The position numbers were made by a program, and so were the translations under genes. The notes under the pieces are model-generated. The model saw nothing but the letters and a program-made list of their open reading frames with translations. It searched no databases and was not told where the DNA came from. Of a DNA stretch of 64,000 bases, positions 7,285 to 16,159 are shown piece after piece; positions within the stretch are counted from its first letter, which is position 1; every line of letters starts with the position of its first letter. This DNA is from Nocardia macrotermitis (GTDB taxonomy: Bacteria; Actinomycetota; Actinomycetes; Mycobacteriales; Mycobacteriaceae), in contig NZ_WEGK01000019.1 of the NCBI RefSeq assembly GCF_009604405.1, positions 90,315-154,314 on the forward strand. Direction: 5' to 3'.

Positions 7285-10134
7285 ATGCTGCACGGATTGT
7301 GGACACCCGGGGCGGGGCTGGTGCTGTGGCACCAGCCCGGGGCCGATGCGGTGTCCGCGATCGATGCGGTGAGTTTGCCTGATCCGCTGGGTGGGGTGAT
7401 GCAGGCGGCGCGGTTCCGGCATCGGGCGCGGGTGCTGGTTGCGGACGCGGAAGGGGGTGCGGGGGAGGTCGAGGTGCGGGGGCATGCGCTCGCGCCGTCG
7501 ATGGCCGTGCGGGTGTTGTTGCAGCGGTTGCCGCCTGCGGTTGTTGCCGGTGATCTGCGGTTTCTCGCGCATGTGGCGGGTGGGGTCGAGCGGTGGGTGC
7601 GGGCGGGGCGGATCGTGCCGGAGGTGCGGCGCGACGACGGTGAGTGGTGGGTGCGGTGGCGGCTGGTCGGGGGCCAGCGGCAGCGGGCCTGGCTGGCCGA
7701 GTTGGCCGCGGCGATGCCGCCCGCGCTGCGGGTGGCCGGACGTCCGGCGGCGCTGCTGGAGGATCTGGTCACCGAGCTGACCGATCCGATCGCCCGCCTG
7801 CACCTGGACACCGCCGCCATCGGATCGGGGCGGCAGCCCGCGCATCCGCTGCTGACCGCGCTGCTTGCCGACACCCCGCTCGAGTCCGGTTCGCATCGCG
7901 TGGCCGACGTGCTCGACCAGTGGCGGACCAGCCTCACCACCGGCGAACCCGAACTCGTGCTGCGCCTGCTCGAACCCGACGAGGATCCCGGTCAGGACGA
8001 CGCCACCGTCGACGCGCTGTGGCGGCTCGAGGTCTGTATGCGTGTGGAAGGTGAAGCGCCGCAACCGGTTCCGGTGCTCGGCGATCCCGCGCTGGTGCGG
8101 CTGGCGGGCGAGCGGGTGAGTGCGGCGATCCAGGCGTATCCGATGTTGCGGGAGCTGCCCCGCGATCCGCACGGGATGGATTTCCTGCTGCCGACCGCGG
8201 TCGTGCAGGATCTGGTCGCCCACGGCGCGCACGAATTACGTTCCGCGGGAGTGCATCTGCTGCTGCCGCGGGCCTGGCGGATCGTCGCGCCGAGCATGCG
8301 CTTGCAGGTGCAGAGTCCCGCGGCCACCGAAACCGAGGTCGGCATGAGCGGATTGGTCGCCTACCGCTGGGAGTTGGCGCTCGGCGATATCGTGCTCACC
8401 CCGGCCGAGATGTCCCGGCTGGTGCAATCGAAATCCGATCTGGTGCGGCTGCGCGGGCAGTGGGTGCAGGCCGATCACCGCTCGCTGGCTGCCGCCGCGA
8501 TGTATCTGGACGGTCGCACCGACGAGCAGATCGGCTCGCTGACCGCGCTGTTGGCCGAGATCGCCGCCTCCGAGGTCCGGAACGTGCCGATCGAGGACGT
8601 CACCGCGAACGGCTGGGTGGCCGAACTGCTGGACGCGACCCGCTCGGCGGATCCGGTCGAGCCACCCTCGGGACTGAAGGCCCAACTGCGCCCCTATCAG
8701 CTGCGCGGCCTGTCCTGGCTGGCGACCATGAACAGGCTCGGCTGCGGCGCGATCCTCGCCGACGATATGGGCCTGGGCAAGACATTGCAGGTCCTGGCCC
8801 TGCTTGTGCACGAAAGAGAAAGCGCCGCAGCGGATTCCGTGCCGGATCCGACGCTGCTGGTGTGCCCGATGTCGGTGGTCGGCAACTGGCAGCGCGAGGC
8901 CGAACGTTTCGCCCCCGACCTGCGAGTGCTGGTGCATCACGGCTCGGCTCGCCGCTCCGGCGCGGAACTCGATGCGGCCGTGGCGGATTCGGACCTGGTC
9001 ATCACCACCTACGCCCTGCTCGACCGCGATCTCGCGGAACTGAAACGGCAGACCTGGCGACGGATCACCCTGGACGAGGCGCAGCACATCAAGAATGCGA
9101 ACACACGTCAGGCGCGGGCGGCGCGCGCCCTGCCCGCCCCGCATCGGCTGGCGCTGACCGGAACCCCGGTGGAGAACCGGCTCGAGGAGCTGCGTTCGAT
9201 CCTCGATTTCGCGGCGCCGTCGTTGCTGGGCAAGGCATCCCAGTTCCACGCGCGCTTCGCGATCCCCATCGAACGCGAGCGCGACGAGAACGCGATCACC
9301 CGATTGCGCGCGGTCACAGCACCTTTCGTGCTGCGTCGGGTGAAGACCGATCCGGCGGTGATCTCCGATCTGCCCGAGAAGATCGAGATGACGGTGCGCG
9401 CCAACCTGACCGTGGAGCAGGCCGCGCTGTATCAGGCCGTGGTGGACGATATGGTCGCGAAACTGAAGGATGCCAAGGGGATGTCTCGGCGCGGCGCGGT
9501 GCTCGGCGCGCTGACCAGGCTCAAACAGGTGTGTAATCATCCCGCGCATTTCCTCGGCGACGGATCGGGGGTGCTGCGGCGTGGCCGGCACCGGTCCGGC
9601 AAGTTGGGGCTGGTCGAGGATGTGCTGGAATCCGTGCTGGCCGATGGTGAGAAGGCGTTGCTGTTCACGCAGTTCCGCGAATTCGGCGATCTGATCGGGC
9701 CGTATCTGAACGAGCGGTTCGGTACGCAGATCCCGTTCCTGCACGGCGGGGTTTCCAAGCAGCGGCGCGATGGGATGGTCGAGCGGTTCCAGGGTGCGGA
9801 CGGGCCGCCGCTGATGTTGTTGTCGCTCAAGGCCGGTGGTACCGGGCTCAACCTCACCGCCGCCAATCACGTTGTGCACCTGGATCGTTGGTGGAATCCG
9901 GCGGTGGAGAACCAGGCCACGGACCGGGCTTTCCGGATCGGTCAGCGGCGGGATGTGCAGGTGCGCAAGCTGGTCTGCGTCGACACCATCGAGGAGCGGA
10001 TCGACGATATGATCAGCGGGAAAAGGGAATTGGCGGATCTGACCGTCGGCTCGGGCGAGAACTGGATCACCGAGCTGAGTACCGAGGAGATCGGCGCGCT
10101 GTTCGCCCTGGGTTCCGAGGCGGTCGGCGAATGA
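7285..10134 (+). CDS. Snf2/Rad54-family DEAD/DEAH-box helicase (949 aa)
   Basis: This is a double-stranded-DNA translocase of the bacterial Snf2 type. An N-terminal Snf2-associated region of about 440 residues is followed by helicase lobe 1, with Walker A ADDMGLGKT at about 492-500, Walker B DEAQ near 597 and LTGTPVENR near 624. Lobe 2 carries FLHGGVSKQRRD and motif VI QATDRAFRIGQR near 877-888. All helicase motifs are intact. The 3' end overlaps the SWIM gene by four bases (ATGA), so the two are probably translated together and work as a pair. The actual DNA transaction is not known. Mycobacteria carry a related helicase-SWIM combination. Confidence 0.9.
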   Translation: MLHGLWTPGAGLVLWHQPGADAVSAIDAVSLPDPLGGVMQAARFRHRARVLVADAEGGAGEVEVRGHALAPSMAVRVLLQRLPPAVVAGDLRFLAHVAGGVERWVRAGRIVPEVRRDDGEWWVRWRLVGGQRQRAWLAELAAAMPPALRVAGRPAALLEDLVTELTDPIARLHLDTAAIGSGRQPAHPLLTALLADTPLESGSHRVADVLDQWRTSLTTGEPELVLRLLEPDEDPGQDDATVDALWRLEVCMRVEGEAPQPVPVLGDPALVRLAGERVSAAIQAYPMLRELPRDPHGMDFLLPTAVVQDLVAHGAHELRSAGVHLLLPRAWRIVAPSMRLQVQSPAATETEVGMSGLVAYRWELALGDIVLTPAEMSRLVQSKSDLVRLRGQWVQADHRSLAAAAMYLDGRTDEQIGSLTALLAEIAASEVRNVPIEDVTANGWVAELLDATRSADPVEPPSGLKAQLRPYQLRGLSWLATMNRLGCGAILADDMGLGKTLQVLALLVHERESAAADSVPDPTLLVCPMSVVGNWQREAERFAPDLRVLVHHGSARRSGAELDAAVADSDLVITTYALLDRDLAELKRQTWRRITLDEAQHIKNANTRQARAARALPAPHRLALTGTPVENRLEELRSILDFAAPSLLGKASQFHARFAIPIERERDENAITRLRAVTAPFVLRRVKTDPAVISDLPEKIEMTVRANLTVEQAALYQAVVDDMVAKLKDAKGMSRRGAVLGALTRLKQVCNHPAHFLGDGSGVLRRGRHRSGKLGLVEDVLESVLADGEKALLFTQFREFGDLIGPYLNERFGTQIPFLHGGVSKQRRDGMVERFQGADGPPLMLLSLKAGGTGLNLTAANHVVHLDRWWNPAVENQATDRAFRIGQRRDVQVRKLVCVDTIEERIDDMISGKRELADLTVGSGENWITELSTEEIGALFALGSEAVGE

Positions 10135-10898
10135 GCCCGTACATCGACTACGAGAAGTACGGTAAACGCCGTCCGGTGCGCGGTGGCGTCGAATCGCGCA
10201 GTCGCCGTGGATCTTTCGCGCGGACCTGGTGGGGGAGATCGTTCATCGAGGCCGTGGAACAGGTCGCCGACGCCGGTCGGCTGACGCGCGGGCGCACGTA
10301 CGCGCGCGCCGGTCAGGTGGTGAACTACCACATCGAACCAGGTGCGGTGGCTGCGGAAGTGCAGGGCAGCCAGCCGCGCCCGTTCTCCGCCGCGCTCACC
10401 CTGCGCACGCTGCGCGACGACCGCCTCGACGAACTGATCGATCTGGTCCGCGCCACCCCCGGCATGCTCGCCCAGCTGGCCTCGGGCGCTCTGCCCAAGG
10501 AGTTGGGCCCACTGCTGCTACCCACCACCGCCGCCGAACTCGATTTCGCGTGCAGCTGCCCCGACGACGGCTGGCCCTGCAAACATGTCGCCGCGGTCTG
10601 CTACATCATCGCCGAACGCCTGGACGAGGAACCCTCGGTCATGCTCACCCTGCGCGGCCTGGACCTGGACACCCTCATCGGCGGCGTCCAGAACGACAGC
10701 GGCCCAACGGTTTCCGACGACCTCTACGGCGAAACCACCACCCTCCCCGCCCTCCCAGACCCCGAATTCCGCCCCGCCGTCGACGACCTGGACCCGATCC
10801 CCCTCCGCCAGGCTCTCCGCATGACCGCCGAAGACGAACACACCGCCGAATCCGGCCTCCGCGACCTCGACACCCTCTACGGCACGCTGGACCGCTAG
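10131..10898 (+). CDS. SWIM zinc-finger protein (255 aa)
   Basis: The SWIM motif CxCxnCxH is visible as Cys141, Cys143, Cys150 and His152 in CSCPDDGWPCKH, a zinc site expected to bind DNA or protein. The N-terminus (WWGRSFIEAVEQ, then GRTYARAGQV) is typical of SWIM partners of Snf2 helicases. The start ATG overlaps the helicase stop, which points to a functional pair. The 3' third of the gene uses almost only C-ending codons, a sharp change from its 5' part. The role is presumed to be in DNA repair or recombination. Confidence 0.88.
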   Translation: MSPYIDYEKYGKRRPVRGGVESRSRRGSFARTWWGRSFIEAVEQVADAGRLTRGRTYARAGQVVNYHIEPGAVAAEVQGSQPRPFSAALTLRTLRDDRLDELIDLVRATPGMLAQLASGALPKELGPLLLPTTAAELDFACSCPDDGWPCKHVAAVCYIIAERLDEEPSVMLTLRGLDLDTLIGGVQNDSGPTVSDDLYGETTTLPALPDPEFRPAVDDLDPIPLRQALRMTAEDEHTAESGLRDLDTLYGTLDR

Positions 10899-10909
10899 TC
10901 CGGCGGCCC

Positions 10910-10960
10910 GGCGCGCTCGGCTGTGGGCTGCGCGATGCATCGCCCCGACCGAGCCGCGCC
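10910..10960 (+). terminator. Possible GC-rich hairpin terminator after the SWIM gene
   Basis: An 11-base arm at 10910-10920 pairs with 10949-10960 with one bulge, enclosing about 28 bases. There is no T tract. It is placed just downstream of the stop. Confidence 0.35.
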
Positions 10961-10971
10961 GAGCAGGGAAT

Positions 10972-10977
10972 TATGGT
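10972..10977 (+). promoter_or_regulatory. -10-like TATGGT before the metal-receptor gene
   Basis: This hexamer is 6 bases from the ATG at 10984, with no room for a Shine-Dalgarno, so leaderless translation is likely. Confidence 0.45.
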
Positions 10978-10983
10978 GGACAG

Positions 10984-11760
10984 ATGTCCGATGTCGACTT
11001 GATCGATGACCTCGGCGCACCGGTGTCGATAGTGCGCCCGGTGCGCCGCGTGGTGTCGCTGGTGCCCTCGCTGACCGAGGCGATCGAGGTGAGCTGCCCG
11101 GGATTGCTCGTCGCGGCGACCGACTGGTGCACGCATCCGCCGGAGCTGGCCGTCGAACGGGTGCGCGGGACCAAGAACCCGAATGTGCGGCGCATCGCGG
11201 AGTTGGCGCCGGATCTGGTGATCTGCAATCAGGAGGAGAATCGCCACATCGACGTGGACCGAATGCGGAATGCGGGAATCCCGGTGTGGGTCACCAGAAT
11301 TCGCACAGTCGACGAGGCCTTTTCCTCGATGACCCGCCTTTTCGCCGACGCACTGGGCGTCCGACCCCCGTCCTGGTTGTCCGAAGCCGAATCCTGCTGG
11401 GCCGCACCGTCTCCGGAGCCACTGCGTAACGCGGTCATCCCGGTCTGGCGCGACCCGTGGATGGTGGTCGGCCGCGACACCTTCACCGGAGACCTGGCCC
11501 ACCGCTTGGGATTACGCCTTGTGCACGCCGACCTCCCCGATCGCTATCCGACGGTGTCCACCGCGGACCTCATCTCCGGCATCGACCTGGCCGTCCTCCC
11601 CGACGAGCCCTACGTCTTCACCGATTCCGATGGCCCCGAAGCCTTCCCGAACATCCCGACAGCCCTCGTCTCCGGCCGCAACCTCACCTGGTACGGCCCG
11701 TCCCTCCTGACCGCCCGCACCGAACTGACCGCCCAACTAACCGCCGCCCGTTCCACCTGA
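10984..11760 (+). CDS. Helical-backbone metal receptor / BtuF-like protein (258 aa)
   Basis: The fold is that of class III periplasmic binding proteins for cobalamin or chelated iron: RVVSLVPSLTEAI, then GTKNPNVRRIAELAPDLVICN and the E-E-N pair in the ligand cleft. There is no signal peptide or lipobox, so unlike transporter-associated relatives it is predicted to be cytoplasmic. No ABC permease or ATPase gene is adjacent. Cytosolic members are common in actinomycetes, and their ligand is not established. The start ATG is fixed by the -10-like element just upstream. Confidence 0.8.
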   Translation: MSDVDLIDDLGAPVSIVRPVRRVVSLVPSLTEAIEVSCPGLLVAATDWCTHPPELAVERVRGTKNPNVRRIAELAPDLVICNQEENRHIDVDRMRNAGIPVWVTRIRTVDEAFSSMTRLFADALGVRPPSWLSEAESCWAAPSPEPLRNAVIPVWRDPWMVVGRDTFTGDLAHRLGLRLVHADLPDRYPTVSTADLISGIDLAVLPDEPYVFTDSDGPEAFPNIPTALVSGRNLTWYGPSLLTARTELTAQLTAARST

Positions 11761-11792
11761 CCTGCCTCGGCCGTTGTTGGGGGTACATCGAT

Positions 11793-11798
11793 TACGCT
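11793..11798 (+). promoter_or_regulatory. -10-like TACGCT before a 57-codon ORF
   Basis: TACGCT ends 8 bases before the GTG at 11807. This is the same leaderless arrangement as at several other genes in the window. Confidence 0.4.
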
Positions 11799-11806
11799 GA
11801 ACTGCC

Positions 11807-11980
11807 GTGGAAGAGCAGGATTTGCCGTTGACGGGAGTGGTTCGCTGGAGCGAGCGCTTGCCACATAGTGCGCTGACTCGCGACGGCAGCGGGAACGATT
11901 GGGACCCGTCGGCACCGCGAAAGTTGGGCGCGTTTCGCGCCTCCGAAGATCTCTGGCGTGAACTCGCCAACGAGGCGTGA
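11807..11980 (+). CDS. Small hypothetical protein (57 aa)
   Basis: A GTG-initiated ORF lies in leaderless position and ends with TGA at 11978-11980. The product is hydrophilic, Trp-containing and mildly acidic, with the C-terminal part GAFRASEDLWRELANEA predicted helical. No signal, membrane segment or known family is recognised. The C-terminal block looks like a conserved peptide, but this is an impression. It sits between the metal-receptor gene and the convergent vapC gene, 21 bases from the latter's stop. Confidence 0.45.
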   Translation: MEEQDLPLTGVVRWSERLPHSALTRDGSGNDWDPSAPRKLGAFRASEDLWRELANEA

Positions 11981-12001
11981 CATTCACTGGTATTGATGGC
12001 C

Positions 12002-12406
12002 TCAGGTCCCAGGTACGATTGCTCGGACTCCAATTTCTTGGGCTGCCTTGGCAAGTCGCGCGTCACAGGTGATGAGAGGAACGCTGAAATCAATCGCCAA
12101 CGCGACGTACGCGGCGTCGTAAGGGCTGATGGTATGACGAAATTGCCACACTGCTGCCAGTAGCCACGGCTCCGGTGGCGTGCAGCGAATCTCCGTAGTC
12201 CAGATTTGCTCGGCGAACGTCTGCGCATGGTCGCGTGTCAGGAGTTTGGCGAATTCGTATTTGCGCAGTGTGCGTAGGACTTCGATCGGCATATGAGCGG
12301 GTGCTGCCCAATCCGGGTCCTCGCCGAGTGCTGTGCGCGCGGCCTCACCTGCCGGACCGCGGTCGACCAGTGCGCGTATCCATGCGGCGGCATCGACAAC
12401 TATCAC
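12002..12406 (-). CDS. vapC: VapC-type PIN-domain toxin (134 aa)
   Basis: This is a PIN-domain RNase toxin of a type II toxin-antitoxin pair. Acidic active-site residues are visible at Asp5 (VVDAAAW), Glu42 (PIEVLR), Asp97 (SPYDAAYVALA) and Asp115 (ITCDARLA), so the enzyme looks intact. The length is typical. The start overlaps the antitoxin stop by four bases, so the two are co-translated. The RNA target, often tRNA or rRNA in VapC enzymes, cannot be read from sequence. Confidence 0.9.
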   Translation of the reverse strand: MIVVDAAAWIRALVDRGPAGEAARTALGEDPDWAAPAHMPIEVLRTLRKYEFAKLLTRDHAQTFAEQIWTTEIRCTPPEPWLLAAVWQFRHTISPYDAAYVALAIDFSVPLITCDARLAKAAQEIGVRAIVPGT

Positions 12407-12666
12407 TGGTGACCTGGCTCCTGATCGATGTCGAGGTCACCCTCATGGCCTTCTCGGATCACGATCTCGGGGCTCAGATGTGCAGGGATGTCGACCCTGA
12501 GGTCTGCGGTCATGCTGAACGCCTGCTTGTTTCGGAGCAGTCGCGCCTCGTGCTGGATCACGGCGAGCAGATACGCCTGCAATGACTGCCCGCGCTGGGC
12601 GGCCTGTTGGGCCAGTACGTCTCTGACATCCTCGGGTACGTCTCTGATCTGCAGCGCAATCGACAT
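12403..12666 (-). CDS. vapB: VapB/FitA-type ribbon-helix-helix antitoxin (87 aa)
   Basis: The N-terminal ribbon-helix-helix (residues about 2-40: IALQIRDVPEDVRDVLAQQA, then GQSLQAYLLAVI) should bind the operator at its own promoter. The C-terminal tail would wrap the VapC active site. It is first in the operon, with vapC overlapping by four bases. The ATG start lies within the promoter palindrome, with no Shine-Dalgarno, so leaderless translation is expected. Confidence 0.88.
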   Translation of the reverse strand: MSIALQIRDVPEDVRDVLAQQAAQRGQSLQAYLLAVIQHEARLLRNKQAFSMTADLRVDIPAHLSPEIVIREGHEGDLDIDQEPGHQ

Positions 12667-12684
12667 GCATGCATTCTACATGCA
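12664..12684 (-). promoter_or_regulatory. vapBC promoter with overlapping operator
   Basis: On the minus strand TAGAAT (12678-12673) is 6 bases before the vapB ATG. An inverted repeat TGCATG-N7-CATGCA (12666-12684) covers both the -10 and the start codon. It is a good candidate for VapBC autorepression. Confidence 0.6.
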
Positions 12685-12733
12685 CACAGGTCGATTGCGC
12701 TGAGTGTTGCCGCCGGCGCCCGAGCGAACAGCT

Positions 12734-15700
12734 CTAGACGTTGCGGCGGTACTGCCCGCCGACGGTGAAGAACGCGTCGGTGACCTGTTGCAGGGTGCAG
12801 ACTCGGGCGGCGTCCATGAGGACTTCGAAGACGTTCTCGTCGGTGCGGGCGGCGGCGTCGAGGCGGGCCAGGGCCGCATGTGCGGCGTCGCGGTGATCGG
12901 CCTGGAAATCGTGGGTGCGGTGCAGCTGGGACTGTTTTTCTTCCTCGGTGCCGCGGGCCAGTTCGATTTCGCGGTGTTCCTCGCCGTGCGGGTTGCGGAA
13001 GGTGTTGACGCCGATGATCGGCAGCGTGCCGTCGTGTTTGCGCTGCTCGTACAGCATGGATTCGTCCTGGATGCGGCCGCGCTGGTAGCCGGTCTCCATC
13101 GCGCCGAGCACGCCGCCGCGCTCGGAGATGCGCTCGAACTCCCGCAGTACCGCTTCCTCGACCAGGTCGGTGAGCTCGTCGATGATGAAGCTGCCCTGCA
13201 GCGGGTTCTCGTTCATCGCCAGGCCCCACTCCCGGTTGATGATCAACTGGATGGCCAGGGCGCGGCGCACCGACTCCTCGGTGGGCGTGGTGACGGCCTC
13301 GTCGTAGGCGTTGGTGTGCAGGCTGTTGCAGTTGTCGTAGAGCGCGATCAGCGCCTGCAACGTGGTGCGGATGTCGTTGAAGTTCATCTCCTGCGCGTGC
13401 AGCGAACGACCGGAGGTCTGCACGTGGTACTTGAGCTTCTGCGAGCGTTCGTTGGCGCCGTACTTGTCGCGCATGGCCACGGCCCAGATCCGCCGCGCCA
13501 CCCGGCCGATCACCGAGTACTCCGGATCCATACCGTTGGAGAAGAAGAACGACAGGTTCGGCGCGAAGTCGTCGATGTTCATGCCGCGCGCGAGATACGC
13601 CTCGACGTAGGTGAATCCGTTGGACAGCGTGAAGGCCAGCTGACTGATCGGGTTCGCCCCGGCCTCGGCGATGTGATAGCCCGAGATCGACACCGAGTAG
13701 AAGTTGCGAACGTCGTTGCGCACGAACCATTCCTGGATGTCGGCCATCATGCGCAGGCTGAATTCGGTGGAGAAGATGCAGGTGTTCTGGCCCTGATCCT
13801 CCTTGAGGATGTCGGCCTGCACGGTGCCGCGCACCGTGGCCAGCGTGCGCGCCCGGATGCCGGCGGCCTCGGCGGCGTCGGGTGCGCGACCCTCCGAGTC
13901 CGAGAACCGTTGCAGCGCTTGGTCGATCGCGGTGTTCAGGAAGAACGCCAGAATCGTCGGCGCGGGCCCGTTGATGGTCATCGACACCGAGGTCGTCGGC
14001 GCGGTCAGATCGAAGCCGTCGTAGAGCGCCTTCATATCGTCCAGCGTCGCGATGGAAACCCCTGAGGTGCCGACCTTTCCGTAGATGTCGGGCCGTTCGG
14101 CCGGGTCGTGCCCGTAGAGGGTCACCGAGTCGAACGCGGTGGACAACCGGGTGGCCTCGGCGTGTTCGGAGAGCACCTTGAACCGGCGGTTGGTCCGGAA
14201 CGGATCGCCCTCACCGGCGAACATGCGCGCGGGATCCTCGTTGTCCCGCTTGAACGGGAACACCCCGGCGGTGAACGGGAAACGTCCGGGCAGATTCTCC
14301 GCACGCAGGAACCGCAGCAGCTCACCGTGATCGGTGAACCGAGGCAACGCCACTCGCGGAATCGAACTGCCCGACAACGACTTCCGCCGCAACGTCGTGC
14401 GCAGCTCGCGATCGCGGATGTGCACCACCTGCTCCTCGCCGCGATAGGACTCGGCCAACGCGGGCCAATCCTTCAGCAGCGCGGCATTGTTCGCGCTCAA
14501 CTCGGTGCGGGCCGCATCCAGCAGCGTGGCCACCGCCGACTCGCCGTCGCTCGCCGCCGCATTCCCGACCAGTTCCTCGAGCACCAGCTCGAACCGCTGA
14601 ACCCGTTGCGCGGCAACGATTTGCGCCGCGGTCTCGGCATGGTACGAACGAACCGTCTCCGCGATCTCGGCCAGATACCGCACCCGCGCGGGCGGGATGA
14701 TCTGCGCGAACCGCGTCGAGGCGCGCGTCTCCACGCGCGGCAGCACACCCTCGGCGACCGGCAGCCCCGACTCGGCCAACCGCGCGGCCAGATGCTGGTA
14801 CAGCGCGGTCACACCGTCGTCGTTGAACGTCGCCGCACTGGTCCCGAAGACCGGCATGTCATCGGGCGTACTGGTGAACGCCTCGCGGTTGCGGATCAGC
14901 TGCCGCGACACGTCCCGCAGCGCATCGGCCGCACCGCGCCGCTCGAACTTGTTGATGGCCACCACATCCGCGAAGTCGAGCATGTCGATCTTCTCCAGCT
15001 GCGAGGCCGCGCCGAACTCGGGCGTCATCACGTACAGCGAGAGGTCGACGTGGTCGATGATGGCCGCGTCACCCTGACCGATACCCGGCGTCTCCAGGAT
15101 GACCAGGTCGTATCCGGCGGCCTTGCAGGCCAGGATCATGGTGTCGGTGTTGACCGGCAGTTCGTGGGCACCCCGGGTGGCCAGCGAACGGAAGTAGATG
15201 TGTTCACCGTCCAGCGAGTTCATCCGGATCCGGTCACCCAGCAGCGCACCGCCGCCACGCCGCCGCGTCGGGTCCACCGCCAGGATCGCGACGCGCAGCT
15301 TGTCCTGCTGATCCGAACGCAGCCGACGCACGAGTTCGTCTGTGAGCGAGGACTTTCCGGATCCACCGGTGCCGGTGATACCGAGTACGGGCACGTTCCG
15401 CGCGGCCGCCGCGGCCCGCAGCGTCGCGAGATCGGCCTCGGGCAGCGCGTCCTGCTGTAGACAGGTGATCGTCCGCGCGAGCGCCCGGCGATCACCGGCG
15501 AGCACGGCCTCGATATCCGCGGGCTCCCGCGACAGATCCACATCGCAGTCGCGCACGAGCTCGTTGATCATGCCCGGCAGACCCAGCCGCTGCCCGTCCT
15601 CGGGGGAGAAGATTCGCACCCCGGCCGCGGACAGGCGGTTGATCTCCTCGTCCACGATGACGCCGCCGCCACCGCCGAAGATCCGCACCTGCCCGGCGCC

Positions 15701-15964
15701 GGCCTCGCGCAGCGCGCTGGCCAGATATTCGAAGTACTCGACGTGCCCGCCCTGATACGAGCTGATCGCGACGCCCTGCGCGTCCTCGGTGAGCACCGCG
15801 TCGACCACCTCTTGGACGGCACGGTTGTGCCCGAGGTGGATGACTTCCGCGCCCTGCGCTTGCAGGATGCGCCGCATGATGTTGATCGCGGCGTCGTGCC
15901 CGTCGAACAGGGCCGCGGAGGTCACGAAGCGAACCGGGTTAACGGGAGTGTGCAGGTCGGCCAT
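12734..15964 (-). CDS. icmF: Fused isobutyryl-CoA mutase IcmF (1076 aa)
   Basis: This adenosylcobalamin enzyme interconverts isobutyryl-CoA and n-butyryl-CoA, and some members act on pivalyl/isovaleryl-CoA. The B12-binding domain comes first (FDGHDAAIN, His in the corrin-ligand loop), then a MeaI-like G-protein chaperone domain with P-loop GTGGSGKSS at about 194-203, then the substrate-binding mutase barrel (about 530-1060). This order and length are those of IcmF rather than two-subunit mutases. The start was set at the ATG at 15964 because GGAGG lies 5 bases upstream; the ATG four codons earlier overlaps that signal. It is divergent from the hydroxyisobutyryl-CoA hydrolase gene, which fits valine/branched-chain acyl-CoA metabolism. 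The cofactor could be made by the adenosyltransferase at 61564. Confidence 0.93.
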   Translation of the reverse strand: MADLHTPVNPVRFVTSAALFDGHDAAINIMRRILQAQGAEVIHLGHNRAVQEVVDAVLTEDAQGVAISSYQGGHVEYFEYLASALREAGAGQVRIFGGGGGVIVDEEINRLSAAGVRIFSPEDGQRLGLPGMINELVRDCDVDLSREPADIEAVLAGDRRALARTITCLQQDALPEADLATLRAAAAARNVPVLGITGTGGSGKSSLTDELVRRLRSDQQDKLRVAILAVDPTRRRGGGALLGDRIRMNSLDGEHIYFRSLATRGAHELPVNTDTMILACKAAGYDLVILETPGIGQGDAAIIDHVDLSLYVMTPEFGAASQLEKIDMLDFADVVAINKFERRGAADALRDVSRQLIRNREAFTSTPDDMPVFGTSAATFNDDGVTALYQHLAARLAESGLPVAEGVLPRVETRASTRFAQIIPPARVRYLAEIAETVRSYHAETAAQIVAAQRVQRFELVLEELVGNAAASDGESAVATLLDAARTELSANNAALLKDWPALAESYRGEEQVVHIRDRELRTTLRRKSLSGSSIPRVALPRFTDHGELLRFLRAENLPGRFPFTAGVFPFKRDNEDPARMFAGEGDPFRTNRRFKVLSEHAEATRLSTAFDSVTLYGHDPAERPDIYGKVGTSGVSIATLDDMKALYDGFDLTAPTTSVSMTINGPAPTILAFFLNTAIDQALQRFSDSEGRAPDAAEAAGIRARTLATVRGTVQADILKEDQGQNTCIFSTEFSLRMMADIQEWFVRNDVRNFYSVSISGYHIAEAGANPISQLAFTLSNGFTYVEAYLARGMNIDDFAPNLSFFFSNGMDPEYSVIGRVARRIWAVAMRDKYGANERSQKLKYHVQTSGRSLHAQEMNFNDIRTTLQALIALYDNCNSLHTNAYDEAVTTPTEESVRRALAIQLIINREWGLAMNENPLQGSFIIDELTDLVEEAVLREFERISERGGVLGAMETGYQRGRIQDESMLYEQRKHDGTLPIIGVNTFRNPHGEEHREIELARGTEEEKQSQLHRTHDFQADHRDAAHAALARLDAAARTDENVFEVLMDAARVCTLQQVTDAFFTVGGQYRRNV

Positions 15965-15999
15965 GACATCCTCCATCAGAGAGGCCGTCGAATAAATTT

Positions 16000-16021
16000 G
16001 ATGTCCCGATAGTAGGACGTC
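16000..16021. promoter_or_regulatory. Inverted repeat upstream of icmF
   Basis: GATGTCC and GGACGTC (one mismatch) are separated by 8 bases, about 35 bases upstream of the icmF start in the divergent promoter region. It is a possible operator for an unidentified regulator. Confidence 0.35.
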
Positions 16022-16159
16022 AAAGTAACTGTACTGTGGCCGGGGTCGCCGCGCCAGCGTTCCGGCGCGTCGTGATGGGGTGGGTCACACCCGCAACTTC
16101 GAGTGGATATCCGAATCTAGGATGACCTAACAATGGCCCGACGGTGGGAAGGACAGCAG

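Noticed and set aside
8236..9879. 547-residue minus-strand ORF opposite the helicase gene
   Set aside because: It is an antisense shadow of a helicase gene with all motifs intact.
12704..15460. Long plus-strand ORFs opposite icmF
   Set aside because: They are mirror frames of a GC-rich gene, with no domains or start signals, while icmF on the other strand is complete.
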